Part shown: one piece after another, positions 22,601 through 33,696 of the stretch
Position numbering within the stretch: position 1 is the stretch's first letter
Layout: every line of letters begins with the position of its first letter
Origin: Adiantum capillus-veneris
Taxonomy: Eukaryota > Streptophyta > Polypodiopsida > Polypodiales > Pteridaceae
NCBI GenBank assembly: GCA_014529385.2
Contig: CM043956.1
Location: forward strand, 88,283,221 to 88,347,220
Direction: 5' to 3'
DNA length: 64,000 nucleotides
Notes under the pieces: generated by a model
Told to the model about the DNA's origin: nothing
Seen by the model: the letters and a program-made list of their open reading frames with translations, nothing else
Database searches by the model: none
Position numbers and translations under genes: made by a program

Positions 22601-25600
22601 AACCCACGATATTGTTTACATGTGGGGTTTAACGTCAAGGTCAGTCACTTTTCCAAGCTATTATCCCTAGTAGCATGAGTGGTTTGGTCTCAAGATTCAC
22701 CACTTTTCCACTCTATGTCATTATATAAAGAAGATCTAGGTGTTAAGGTCGACCACTTGTCCAACCTATAAGCGTATATCTTAAAGGGTATTCTTTCTCA
22801 CCACTTGAAATGTCCATGATATGTTTTACATAGGGGTTTGGTTCCAAGGTCCACCACTTATCCAAGCTAACTTTATTCTTCTCATAGAGAGAAGCAAAAG
22901 GTCCACCACTTGTCCAAGCTAGGCTCCATTGAAACATGGAGAGAAGGATGCTCCACCATTTGTCGAAGCTAACTCTATTGAAACATGGAAGGTTTACATT
23001 CAAGGTCCACCAGTTGTCCAACCTATTAACGCTAGTAGCATGAGGGGTTTGGTCTCAAGATTCACCACTTTTTCACTCTGTGTTATTATATTAAGAATAT
23101 TTGGGTATTAAGGTCCACCACTTGTCCAACCTATAAGACTATATCTTAATGGTTATTCTTTCTGACCACTTGGAGTGACCATGAAAGGTTTTACATGGGG
23201 GTTTTGGTTCCAAGGTCCACCACTTGTCCAAGCTAACTCTATTGAAACATAGAGAGAAGCAAAGGTCCACCACTTGTCTAAGCTAGGGTCTATTGAAACA
23301 TGGAGAGAAGGATGCTCCACCATTTGTCCAAGATAGACTCCATTGAAACATGAAGAGAAGCAAGCTGCACCATATCTCCAAGATTCTAGACTCCATCGAA
23401 ATACCTTAAACCCACGTTATTTTGTACATGGGGAGTTTACATTCAAGATCAACAATTTGTCCAACCTATTATCGCTAGTAGCATGAGTGGTTTGCTCTCA
23501 AGATTCACCACTTTTCCACTCTCTATCATTATATTAAGAATATTTGGGTGTTAAGGTCCACCACTTGTCCAACCTATAAGACTATATCTTAATGGTTATT
23601 CTTTCTCACCCCTTGAAAGACTATATCTTAATGGTTATCCCTAGCTATTATTGCTAGTAGCGTGAGTGGTTTGGTCTCAAGATTCACCACTTTTATTAAG
23701 AATATGTGGGTGTTAAGGTCCACCACTTGTCCAACCTATAAGGCTACATCTTAAAGGTTATTCTTTCTTACTACTTGGAGTGACCATGATAGGTTTTACA
23801 TGGGGGTTTGGTTCCAAGGTCCACCACTTGTCCAAGCTAACTCTATTGAAACATAGAGAGAAGCAAAGGTCCACCCCTTGTCTAAGCTAGGGTCCATTGA
23901 AACATGGAGAGAAGGATGCTCCACCATTTGTCCAAGGTAGGCTCCATTGAAACATGAGGAGAATCAAGGTGCACCATGACTCCAAGATGCTAGGCTCCAT
24001 CGAAAAACATTAAACCCATGATATGTCGTAGATGAGGGGTTTACATTCAAGGTCCAACACTTGTCCAAGCTATTATTGGTAGTAGCCTGAGTGGTTTGGT
24101 CTCAAGATTCACCATTTTTCCACTCTATGTCATTATATTAAGAATATGCGCATGTTAAGGTCCACCACTTGTCCAACCTATAAGGCTACATCTTAAAGGT
24201 TATTCTTTATTACCACTTGGAGTGACCATGATAGGTTTTACATGGGGGTTTGGTTCCAAGGTCCACCACTTGTCCAAGCTAACTCTATTGAAACATAGAG
24301 AGAAACAAAGGTCCACCACTTGTCCAAGCTAGGGTCCATTGAAACATGGAGAGAAGGATGCTCCACCATTTGTCCAAGATAGGCTCCATTGAAACATGAC
24401 GAGAAGCAAGCTGCACCATGTCTCCAAGATGCTAGGCTCCATCGAAATACATTAAACCCACGATATTTCGTAGATGAGGGGTTTACATTCAAGGTCCACC
24501 ACTTGTCCAAGCTATTATTGCTAGTAGCCTGAGTGGTTTGGTCTCAAGATTCACCACTTTTATTAAGAATATGTGGGTGTTAAGGTCCACCACTTGTCCA
24601 ACCTATAAGGCTACATCTTAAAGGTTATTCTTTCTTACTACTTGGAGTGACCATGATAGGTTTTACATGGGGGTTTGGTTCCAAGGTCCACCACTTGTCC
24701 AAGCTAACTCTATTGAAACATAGAGAGAAGCAAAGGTCCACCCCTTGTCTAAGCTAGGGTCCATTGAAACATGGAGAGAAGGATGCTCCACCATTTGTCC
24801 AAGTTGGCTCCATTGAAACATGAGGAGAAGCAAGGTGCACCATGTCTCCAAGATGCTAGGCTCCATCGAAAAACATTAAACCCACGATATGTCGTAGATG
24901 AGGGGTTTACATTCAAGGTCCACCACTTGTCCAAGCTATTATTGCTAGTAGCCTGAGTGGTTTGGTCTCAAGATTCACCACTTTTCCACTCTATGTCATT
25001 ATATTAAGAATATGCGCGTGTTAAGGTCCACCACTTGTCCAACCTATAAGGCTACATCTTAAAGGTTATTCTTTATTACCACTTGGAGTGACCATGATAG
25101 GTTTTACATGGGGGTTTGGTTCCAAGGTCCACCACTTGTCCAAGCTAACTCTATTGAAACATAGAGAGAAACAAAGGTCCACCACTTGTCCAAGCTAGGG
25201 TCCATTGAAACATGGAGAGAAGGATGCTCCACCATTTGTCCAAGATAGGATCCATTGAAACATGACGAGAAGCAAGCTGCACCATGTCTCCAAGATGCTA
25301 GGCTCCATCGAAATACATTAAACCCACGATATTTCGTAGATGAGGGGTTTACATTCAAGGTCCACCACTTGTCCAAGCTATTATTGCTAGTAGCCTGAGT
25401 GGTTTGGTCTCAAGATTCACCACTTTTATTAAGAATATGTGGGTGTTAAGGTCCACCACTTGTCCAACCTATAAGGCTACATCTTAAAGGTTATTCTTTC
25501 TTACTACTTGGAGTGACCATGATAGGTTTTACATGGGGGTTTGGTTCCAAGGTCCACCACTTGTCCAAGCTAACTCTATTGAAACATAGAGAGAAGCAAA

Positions 25601-26480
25601 GGTCCACCCCTTGTCTAAGCTAGGGTCCATTGAAACATGGAGAGAAGGATGCTCCACCATTTGTCCAAGGTAGGCTCCATTCAAACATGAGGAGAAGCAA
25701 GGTGCACCATGTCTCCAAGATGCTAAGCTCCATTGAAAAACATTAAACCCACGATATGTCGTAGATGAGGGGTGTACATTCAAGGTCCACCACTTGTCCA
25801 AGCTATTATTGCTAGTAGCCTGAGTGGTTTGGTCTCAAGATTCACCACTTTTCCACTCTATGTCATTATATTAAGAATATGCGCGTGTTAAGGTCCACCA
25901 CTTGTCCAACCTATAAGGCTACATCTTTAAGGTTATTCTTTATTACCACTTGGAGTGACCATGATAGGTTTTACATGGGGGTTTGGTTCCAAGGTCCACC
26001 ACTTGTCCAAGCTAACTCTATTGAAACATAGAGAGAAACAAAGGTCCACCACTTGTCCAAGCTAGGGTCCATTGAAACATGGAGAGAAGGATGCTCCACC
26101 ATTTGTCCAAGATAGGCTCCATTGAAACATGAAGAGAAGCAAGATGCACGATGTCTCCAAGATGCTAGGCTCCATCGAAATACCTTAAACCCACGATATT
26201 TCGTAGATGGGGGGTTTACTTTCAAGGTCCACCACTTGTCCAAGCTATTATCGCTAGTAGCATGGTTTGGTCTCAAGATTCACCAGTTTTCCACTCTATG
26301 TCATTATATGAAGAATATCTGGGTGTTAAGGTCCACCACTTGTCCAACCTATAAGGCTATATTCTAAATGATATTTTTTTTGACCACTTGGAATGTGCAT
26401 GATATGTTTTACATGGGGTTTTATTCCAAGGTCCACCACTTGTCCAAGCTAGATCTATTACATATATATTATACATACAA
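19690..26480 (-). repeat. Right-arm higher-order repeat array (units of about 440 bp, with 360-bp variants and an 865-bp dimer)
   Basis: The anchor TTTTACATGGGGGTTT or close variants recurs near 20255, 20696, 21138, 21499, 21937, 22381, 22826, 23191, 23798, 24236, 24660, 25106, 25526, 25969 and 26406. Steps are mostly 420-447 bp, with two near 362 and one near 607. Each unit has about four copies of GGTCCACCACTTGTCCAA, hairpin-like CTCYATTGAAACATRGAG segments and a CCTATTATCGCTAGTAGC block. From 24236 to 25969 two near-identical 865-bp dimers follow each other, indicating recent amplification. It is the inverted counterpart of the 7.2-11.1 kb array. Recurrent 60-100 residue open frames are repeat artefacts. 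Confidence 0.92.
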
Positions 26481-26596
26481 TATTCAACTAGATTCCCTAC
26501 CTATCATGTCCAGTAGCATGGATGCTCTAGCTTGAAGGTCCACCACTTGTCCAACCTATACTCTCTTATGTAAGGGAGATCTCGCTATAAATTCAA

Positions 26597-26690
26597 AAGC
26601 TTCCCGCCTAAATTTAAAATATCCCTCCCAAATCTTAAATATCCCGCCTAAATTTTAAACTATCCCGCCCAAATTTTAAAATTCAAACTT
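26597..26690 (+). promoter_or_regulatory. Cluster of E2F-like TCCCGCC sites
   Basis: Three copies of TCCCGCC[TC]AAAT (near 26601, 26641 and 26672) and one variant, TCCCTCCCAAAT, lie within about 90 bp of AT-rich DNA. The core resembles the plant E2F/DP consensus (TTTCCCGCC). The cluster lies about 3.8 kb upstream of the transposase-like gene. A regulatory role is inference. Confidence 0.35.
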
Positions 26691-28430
26691 TTTTATAAAA
26701 ATTTAAATTTTACTACTTAAATTTAAAATATTCTACGCAAAATTGATTTTAAATTCAAGTTTACCACAAAAAGATATCATTATACCACCTAAATTCAAAT
26801 ATGCAAACCTCAAATCATTATATTGTACATAAATTCAAACAAATTCAAATTAACAAGCCTAAACTGATATTAGTTTGCATAGATATGAATTTATCACACC
26901 TAAATTATGTCACCATGTTAGAGAGAGTGGTTAGAGAATTTGAACAAGGTCCACCACTTGTCCAACCTAGATACCAAGAAGGATTGAGTGTACAAGGTAT
27001 TGTTTGGAGGTCCTTATAGTCCATTGGTCTCAAGGTCCACCACTTGTGGTAAGGGTCACCAAAAAGTGTATATATTCATCCAAAGAAATACACGTATTTT
27101 TGGTCTACATGTCCTAGTTTAAACCATTTATGTCCATTAGGTGTATCACTAAACAACACTACTATTTTTGAGAAACAGAAGTTACAATCATATCTACAAA
27201 TGGATTAGAGGAAAATCAGCTCAGCATACATCCAGAACTCGCTACAAGAATCGACTTTAACAGATCACGCAAGTAAGTCTTCCATTCAATTTTACTAGTA
27301 TTACAATGTGTTAGTTATTTGTGATATTTATGTATGTATATATACTATGTGTGCATATCGTAATTAAGTGTAATTGTGTATCTGCATTATGTATGAGTAT
27401 TACAATGAAATAACACAAATATACATACATACACATAGATAACACAGACGCACACATACATGAGCATGTATTTTCAAGAGAGAGATAGCAAATACAGAGA
27501 TAGAGAGAGAGAGAGAGATAAATAACTGTTTTTTAGAGAGAGGAGAGAGAAAGATAACAGATTTCACTATGTTTATGTATGTGGAAGAGAGGAAGACGAT
27601 GTATGGGAATATGTGCACGTATTTTCAAGAGAGAGACAACAAGATAACAGATTTCATTGTGGTTATGTATGTGGAAGTGAGGAAGATGATGTGTGGGAAT
27701 ATGTGCATGTATTTTCAAGAGAGAGACAGCAAGATAACAGATTTCACTGTGGTTATGTATGTGGAAGAGAGGAAGACGATGTGTGGGAATATGTGTATGT
27801 GTGCGGGGATACGTTTAAACTATGTATCTCTGTCTTTTGACGAGAGAGTGTGTGTGCAAGAAGAGTTACAGAGAACCATCTTCTCTATATGGAGAAAGAC
27901 AGAGAGTGAGAGAGAGAGAAATACCTGTTTTTTCTCTATTCGTGAGGTGTGCAATGTCTCCTGAGAAGACTGCCCGATCCTGCCCTTCTGGAAAGCGTTG
28001 TGTACGCTGCTGTTTCTTTGTCTTGTGCGCGAACTTTCAATCCTGTGCACTCCACCTGTGTGTTGTGTACGATGCCGCCCCTTGACCCCGCCCGGGGCGC
28101 TGCCCCGGACCCCGCTCAGAACAATATCCCAAAATCAACCTCCCAAGCCCCGCCATCGAGAGCGCTATATTCCACATCCCCATCAAGAGCGCTACCCCCA
28201 AACCTCACGTGGAAGCGCTGCCTTGTCACCCCATTGTGGCATTGCCCTAAGACCCCGCATCTGGAGTGCTAAATGGGAACATTCTTCATTAGTGAAATTT
28301 TGAACATAAATTATATTAGCATATACTTAAATATAATACAAATATTAACATATTAGCTATACTACTAATTTACTATAGCAGTTCTAGATTATGTCCCATA
28401 CTATATTTAAGGTGCCAAAGGTTTGGCCTT
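26691..28430 (+). other. Gene-poor region upstream of the transposase: AT-rich tract, 90-bp tandem repeat, GC-rich island
   Basis: 26691-26900 is very AT-rich. Two motif copies lie near 26945 and 27030. Three tandem copies of a 90-bp unit start at 27571, 27661 and 27751, amid GA-rich sequence. They keep one frame open, giving a 30-residue repeat (MYVEERKTM...). From about 28060 to 28270 the sequence is GC-rich, with GGGGCGCTGCCCC and recurring AGCGCT. A promoter or 5' exon of the transposase gene could lie here, since that gene's ATG follows a splice acceptor, but no exon could be identified. Confidence 0.45.
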
Positions 28431-30400
28431 ATGGTCCTAGATTTAGCCAAGTGGTCAACACATATAGGACCAAGTGCACACTGTGCCACAAAACTTGGCC
28501 ACCACTTCACTTGCCAAAGTTTAGGCCACATGGTCAATCCTAACTTTCCAATGTTCTTATTATGTCACCTTTTGCCTCGTGGAAAACCTAGGCTTGTTTT
28601 CACATACTCAGGCACTTCAAGCCACAATAAATTGTCATTACTCTTCAACAACCCTTTTGTTCAAGTCTTTGAAAAAACATTGTTTAAGGCCACCCTAAAC
28701 CATTTTCATTTAGGGGTGTCTAAAACTAGCTTTTTGGCAATTCGAGAAGAAAATGGTCAAAGTTTTATACTTAGTTTTAACCACTTGACCAATTCAAATA
28801 TTGGAAAGCAAGGTCTTGTAATACTTTTCTTTGGACATCACACATTAAAACTAGGTCCCTCACTTGTCCAAGCTATGCTCTAATACAATAAAGGGCTTTT
28901 GGTTTCAAGATGCACCACTTTCCCAACCTTGATTCCATTAAAGAAGCTAGCTCTACTTAGACATTTAATAGCAAGGTCTTGCAGCAGTTCAGATTGAACA
29001 TTTTCCATGGCAGCTAGGTCCACCACTTATCTAAGCTATGCTCTAATAGAGTAAGGGGGTTTTGGTTTCAAGATCCACCACTTGTCCAAACTTGATTTGG
29101 GAAGCAAGGTCCTATAATAGTTTGCTTTGGACATTCACCATTACAACTAAGTCCACCACTTCTCCAAGCTATGTTCTAATACACTAAGGAGGTTTTGGTT
29201 TCAAGGAGAACCACTTGTACGACTCTGTTTTTGGAAGTAAGGTCTTTACATAGTTCACCTTGGACCTTGGACATTGGATACTACAACTAAGCCCACCACT
29301 TGTCCAAGATATCCTCTATATATAGCCAAAGGGTTTGGGTTTCAAGATTCACCACTTTTCCAACCTTTCTTCCATTAAAGAAAGGAGGGGCTTTATAACT
29401 AGGTCCACCACTTGTCCAAGCTATGCTCTGATATGGAAAGGGGATTTTGGTTTCAAGGTCCACCACGTGTTCAACCTTGCAAGACTCAAGGGATACTTGG
29501 ACATTGGAAAGCATAGTCCTATAGTAGTTGATAGGTGGCAGTGGGTATTACAACTAGGTCCAACCTATGCTCTCATATCGCAAAGAGGCTTTTCTTTCAA
29601 GGTCCACCACTTGTCCAACCTTGCTTCCATTAAAGAAATGAGGGGCTACGTAAACATTGGCAAGCAAGGTAGCAAGGTTCTAAGGTGTTTCACCTTGGAT
29701 ATTGGGCATTATAACTAGGTCCACCACTTGTCCAAGCTATGCTCTGATAAAGAAAGGGGATTTTCGTTTAAAGGTCCACCATGTGTTCAACCTTTCTAAT
29801 ATAGAAAGGGGATTTTTGTTTCAAGGTCCACCACGTGTTCAACCTTGAAAGACTCAAGGGATACTTGGACATTGGAAAGCATAGTCTTATAGTAGTTGAT
29901 AGGTGGCAGTGGGTATTAAAACTAGGTCCAACCTATGCTCTTATATAGCAAAGAGGCTTTGGTTTCAAGGTCCACCACTTGTCCAACCTTACTTCCATTA
30001 AAGAAATGAGGGGCTACGTAAACATTGGCAAGCAAGGTAGCAAAGTCCTAAGGTATTTCACCTTGGATATTGGGCATTATAACTAGGTCCACCACTTGTC
30101 CAAGCTATGCTCTGATATAGAAAGGGGATTTTTGTTTCAAGGTCCACCACGTGTTCAACCTTGAAAGACTCAAGGGATACTTGGACATTGGAAAGCATAG
30201 TCCTATAGTAGTTGATAGGTGGCAGTGGGTATTACAACTAGGTCCACCACTTGTCCAACCTATGCTCTCATATAGCAAAGAGGCTTTGGTTTCAAGGTCC
30301 ACCACTTGTCCAACCTTGCTTCCATTAATATAGCAAGGAGGATTTGGTCTCAAGGTTCACCACTTGTCCAACCTATGCAAACCTTTTTCATGTTGTAGCA
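28431..30400 (-). repeat. Right-arm second higher-order repeat family (about 320-370 bp units)
   Basis: Copies of AGGTCCACCACTTGTCCAA alternate with AGGTCCACCACGTGTTCAACC, the block TAGTAGTTGATAGGTGGCAG (near 29525, 29890 and 30210) and the block CTTCCATTAAAGAAA (near 29371, 29625 and 29993). The short motif matches the other arrays, but the intervening sequence is different. It runs up to the transposase gene. The 28.43-28.86 kb part is more degenerate. Confidence 0.82.
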
Positions 30401-30468
30401 TGATTTTTGGTTTGAAGAGTATTTTTCTATAACTATGGATTTAACAATGTAATCTTTTTACTTACAGG

Positions 30469-33400
30469 ATGGACTTTGAATCTGGGGAGAAAGTACATAT
30501 GATACTTGACAATGAAATCGTTGGTATTGGTTGTGTGTGTAGAACAGATCCAGATTCCACTTGTGGTGGTACAAAGATAGGGCTGGGAAATGTCTCCATA
30601 CTAGTGGAGGAATGCTTGAAGGATGTGGTCCTACCTTTTCCTACAATGGATACTTCATCTCTCCAAGGCTCATTATGGAGTGCTGTTCGATGGTCAAAGC
30701 TTCTTTTGCAATCTTTTGTATTAAATGGGAACTTAATTGATCCACACGAAAGCTACAATGGTGATGAAGAACATGATCATTCTGATCCTCTAGTTACAGA
30801 TGCAATACCTATGACAAGCCCAGAATTTGAAGCAATGATTCGAGAGTCTTGGAGAAATCAGAGGGTCCTTTTAAAAGATGACACAATGATGCAAACCATG
30901 AATGAAGGGACCATCTTATATGTATTTCCACATGATTATGTCAACTTTCAGGAACTTGGTCCTGATTGTGTGGGTGTGGGTATTGAAAGAGAAAATGCAA
31001 GCATTCATGATGTGGTTGAAGTGGGTAGCATCACTTTGCTAAAGTGGCCCATCAAGCAGACAACAATGTTGAATGGGAGCCCATTACAACGCTTTGTTCC
31101 TGTTGATGGCATGCATGCTACATATGAGGATGTATCCAACGATGGCAATGTTGGAAAAAAACTTGATGGGAGTAATGTTGTCCAGTTGTCAAGGAAGAGA
31201 CGATACACTTTCATGAACAGGACTCAAAAATCAAAAGCAGCACCAGCTTCGACTTTTTACCTTTCAAACAAATCAATTCAAAGGGTATCATGCATTGATT
31301 GTTGTGCACAAAAATGCTGCCAATTTGCAGATCGTGATATGGTGACAAGGTTACGACAACAATTTTGGGGAGAGTCTCAAAAATCACGCACTAATTATGT
31401 TTATGATGTTCTTTCTATATGTTATCAGAAAGATGAGAAGTCACGATACCAATTCAGGCTAAATGGCTCTATTGTTTGTTGTAGAGCATGGTATGAGCTA
31501 CATGGAATACCAAAGACATCATTTTATCGATACAAGGAGAACTTTGAAAATGGTGTGCGCCAATATGTACATGGGAACACATGTACATTGAGAAGGGGAC
31601 TTCAACATACTAGTTTAGCAAGAGCACTACTAAACGAGTTTGTGGAAAATAACTCTGAGAAAATGCCACATAGAAGTAGAACACTGCTAGATGGCTCAAG
31701 AGAGACTCAATTGGTGATTCCATCAACATACAAACAAGTGGATATTTTATGTGAAATCAACACGACACTTGACCAAATGGGCTATGAGAAGAAGCTATCC
31801 CAATCTTCTTTTGGTAGAATTTGGAACAAAGAGTACCCACATGTCACTTTAACAAAGACGAGTGAGTTCTCTAAGTGCAATATTTGTAGCTCAATCAAGG
31901 CAAGGTTAGAAGCTAAACCTTCTCTTGAAGAGAGAGCTCTTCTCTTGAGGGAGAGAGAAGTTCACATGGCACAACAAAAGAGTTGCAGAAGCCTATATTA
32001 TGCATGGCGCACGTATTCAGAAACTCAACCACAAAAATATGTATGCATAATCCATGATAAGATGGATCAAAAGAAGACTGCCATTCCTAGATTACGCATT
32101 GTTCCCAAGGGTGTGGATTCAGGATATAATCTGCAGGTGGCATTGATTGGCATGATCACTCATGGACATGGAGAAGGTCATTACGGACACTTTGTCTTGA
32201 ATGGTTTGTGGCCAGCTGATCCAAATCTTACAATTGGCTCAATTGCTAATTGTTTACATAACCTCGAGAGGATAGATAAGCATCCTCTTGGTGATCTAGT
32301 AACAAATGGACTTCCAAGGAGCAATATTTCACTACTACATGCTTTGAACTCAAGGGATGCTTTGGACTACCATAACTTGAGTGATGGAAAAGAGCCCATT
32401 GTGCAGTCGTCAGAAATTGCAGAAGAGGAATTGGGGTCAACATTTCGCAGATTGCCAGAGAACTTGTTGCTACAATTGGATAATTGTGCAGGGGAAAACA
32501 AAAATCGATACTTATTTGCCTATTTGTCAATGCTTGTTGCAAGGGGTGTTTTCAAAACCATCCAGCTGGGATTTTTAATGGTTGGGCATACACATGAGGA
32601 CATAGACGCCATGTTTAGTAGGTTTTCAGAGAAGTTGAGAGTTACACAAACCTATACTTTGCCACATTTGATGGATACATTACGAAACAGCTCATCTTCA
32701 TCTCCAGCTCCATTTTTTCTCACAAAGATCCCTGATTTCAAGCAATATTGTGATGGCTATCTTTGTGATGGACAAGACATACTTGTTGGACATTCCAAAC
32801 CGCTTCAGTTCAGGTTCTTTATGCAAGATGAGACACCAATGATGCAATATAAGGCACATGTAGGTGTATCAAGTTGGAGTGGAAGTATTCGCCTTTGGAA
32901 AACAGACACAGAAGGCAAGCCAATGTTACCACATGGAGATCCACCTCTAGTACAAATGGCGGAGTATGTCAAGGCCCACGAAGAAGTCATTTTGGGGCTA
33001 AAGAACTATATAAAATTTTGGAAAAATTTAGGGAATGGTTCAAGTATTCCGCGATATTATAGACCCGTGATAGATTATTGGAGTAAGGTAATTGAAGAGA
33101 TTGGAAAAGCAATCATATCAGAGGGAGTCTTGTATGAAATGTTTTGGCCAAAAACTCAAGAATATTCTCATCTACAAAGCACTACAATGAATTTGCAACA
33201 AGGAGCAGAAAGATTCCTAGGCCTTGAAGAGTTGAATGATCATTTTTGTGGGCCTCAACGAGATAGGCCAAGGGAAGAGTTTGACCCTATGTCTGATGTG
33301 CACCAAGGTGACTTTCTTATGCTTGTTCCGAGTGACACAGAAATCTATCCAGTGTGGCTTGCAATGGCTTTATCTGACATTGATAATGAGCCTACATCAC

Positions 33401-33696
33401 CAAACTACAGAAAACTCTTGATTCAATATTGGGCACCTTGCGCGAGAAAAAGTGGGATGACAGATACTCAAGCTTACAGTAATTGTTGGAAGGGTTATTG
33501 GGCTGTCAGCTATAAGGACCCACAAGTGTGGGAAACTATAGATGCAATTGTTTGGTCCTGGAGACCCAACAAAGAAGGACCATTTTCTAGAATAAAGATT
33601 CCAGAAAGACATGCTCTAAAAGCCAAAGAAGGCCTCACTCGTGCACATCAGCCACACTTGGATCAAAGTTCAGATATGGTATCAAATGTGGAGTAG
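30469..33696 (+). CDS. Transposase-like protein, DUF7869-type DDE core (1075 aa)
   Basis: An uninterrupted 1075-codon frame begins with ATG at 30469, one base after a splice acceptor (TTTTTACTTACAG), so a non-coding upstream exon is likely. Visible parts are an N-terminal region of unknown function; a Cys cluster, SCIDCCAQKCC (275-284); an HTH-like segment, CCRAWYELHGIPKTSFYRY (about 345-365); a CNIC pair (470-473); and a core with IIHDKMD (D530/D533), LLQLDNCAGENKN (D671) and VGHTHEDIDAMF (H707, H709, D711, D713). The last three are characteristic of the DUF7869 family found in repetitive DNA of plants and animals, and their spacing suits an RNase H-fold DDE/D nuclease. It is the only long intact gene in the giant element, lies about 0.9 kb from the right terminus and reads towards it, so it is the best transposase candidate. 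Catalytic assignment is inference. Confidence 0.8.
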   Translation: MDFESGEKVHMILDNEIVGIGCVCRTDPDSTCGGTKIGLGNVSILVEECLKDVVLPFPTMDTSSLQGSLWSAVRWSKLLLQSFVLNGNLIDPHESYNGDEEHDHSDPLVTDAIPMTSPEFEAMIRESWRNQRVLLKDDTMMQTMNEGTILYVFPHDYVNFQELGPDCVGVGIERENASIHDVVEVGSITLLKWPIKQTTMLNGSPLQRFVPVDGMHATYEDVSNDGNVGKKLDGSNVVQLSRKRRYTFMNRTQKSKAAPASTFYLSNKSIQRVSCIDCCAQKCCQFADRDMVTRLRQQFWGESQKSRTNYVYDVLSICYQKDEKSRYQFRLNGSIVCCRAWYELHGIPKTSFYRYKENFENGVRQYVHGNTCTLRRGLQHTSLARALLNEFVENNSEKMPHRSRTLLDGSRETQLVIPSTYKQVDILCEINTTLDQMGYEKKLSQSSFGRIWNKEYPHVTLTKTSEFSKCNICSSIKARLEAKPSLEERALLLREREVHMAQQKSCRSLYYAWRTYSETQPQKYVCIIHDKMDQKKTAIPRLRIVPKGVDSGYNLQVALIGMITHGHGEGHYGHFVLNGLWPADPNLTIGSIANCLHNLERIDKHPLGDLVTNGLPRSNISLLHALNSRDALDYHNLSDGKEPIVQSSEIAEEELGSTFRRLPENLLLQLDNCAGENKNRYLFAYLSMLVARGVFKTIQLGFLMVGHTHEDIDAMFSRFSEKLRVTQTYTLPHLMDTLRNSSSSSPAPFFLTKIPDFKQYCDGYLCDGQDILVGHSKPLQFRFFMQDETPMMQYKAHVGVSSWSGSIRLWKTDTEGKPMLPHGDPPLVQMAEYVKAHEEVILGLKNYIKFWKNLGNGSSIPRYYRPVIDYWSKVIEEIGKAIISEGVLYEMFWPKTQEYSHLQSTTMNLQQGAERFLGLEELNDHFCGPQRDRPREEFDPMSDVHQGDFLMLVPSDTEIYPVWLAMALSDIDNEPTSPNYRKLLIQYWAPCARKSGMTDTQAYSNCWKGYWAVSYKDPQVWETIDAIVWSWRPNKEGPFSRIKIPERHALKAKEGLTRAHQPHLDQSSDMVSNVE

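Noticed and set aside
19690-26480. CRISPR-like appearance of short regular repeats
   Set aside because: Spacing is irregular, spacers are themselves repeated, the motif sits in 440-bp units, and the context is a plant nuclear genome with introns and retrotransposons.
19690-26480. Homing-endonuclease-like site (CTAGGGATAATAGG in the inverse sense, similar to the I-SceI site)
   Set aside because: Only part of the site matches, and it is explained by the repeat unit.
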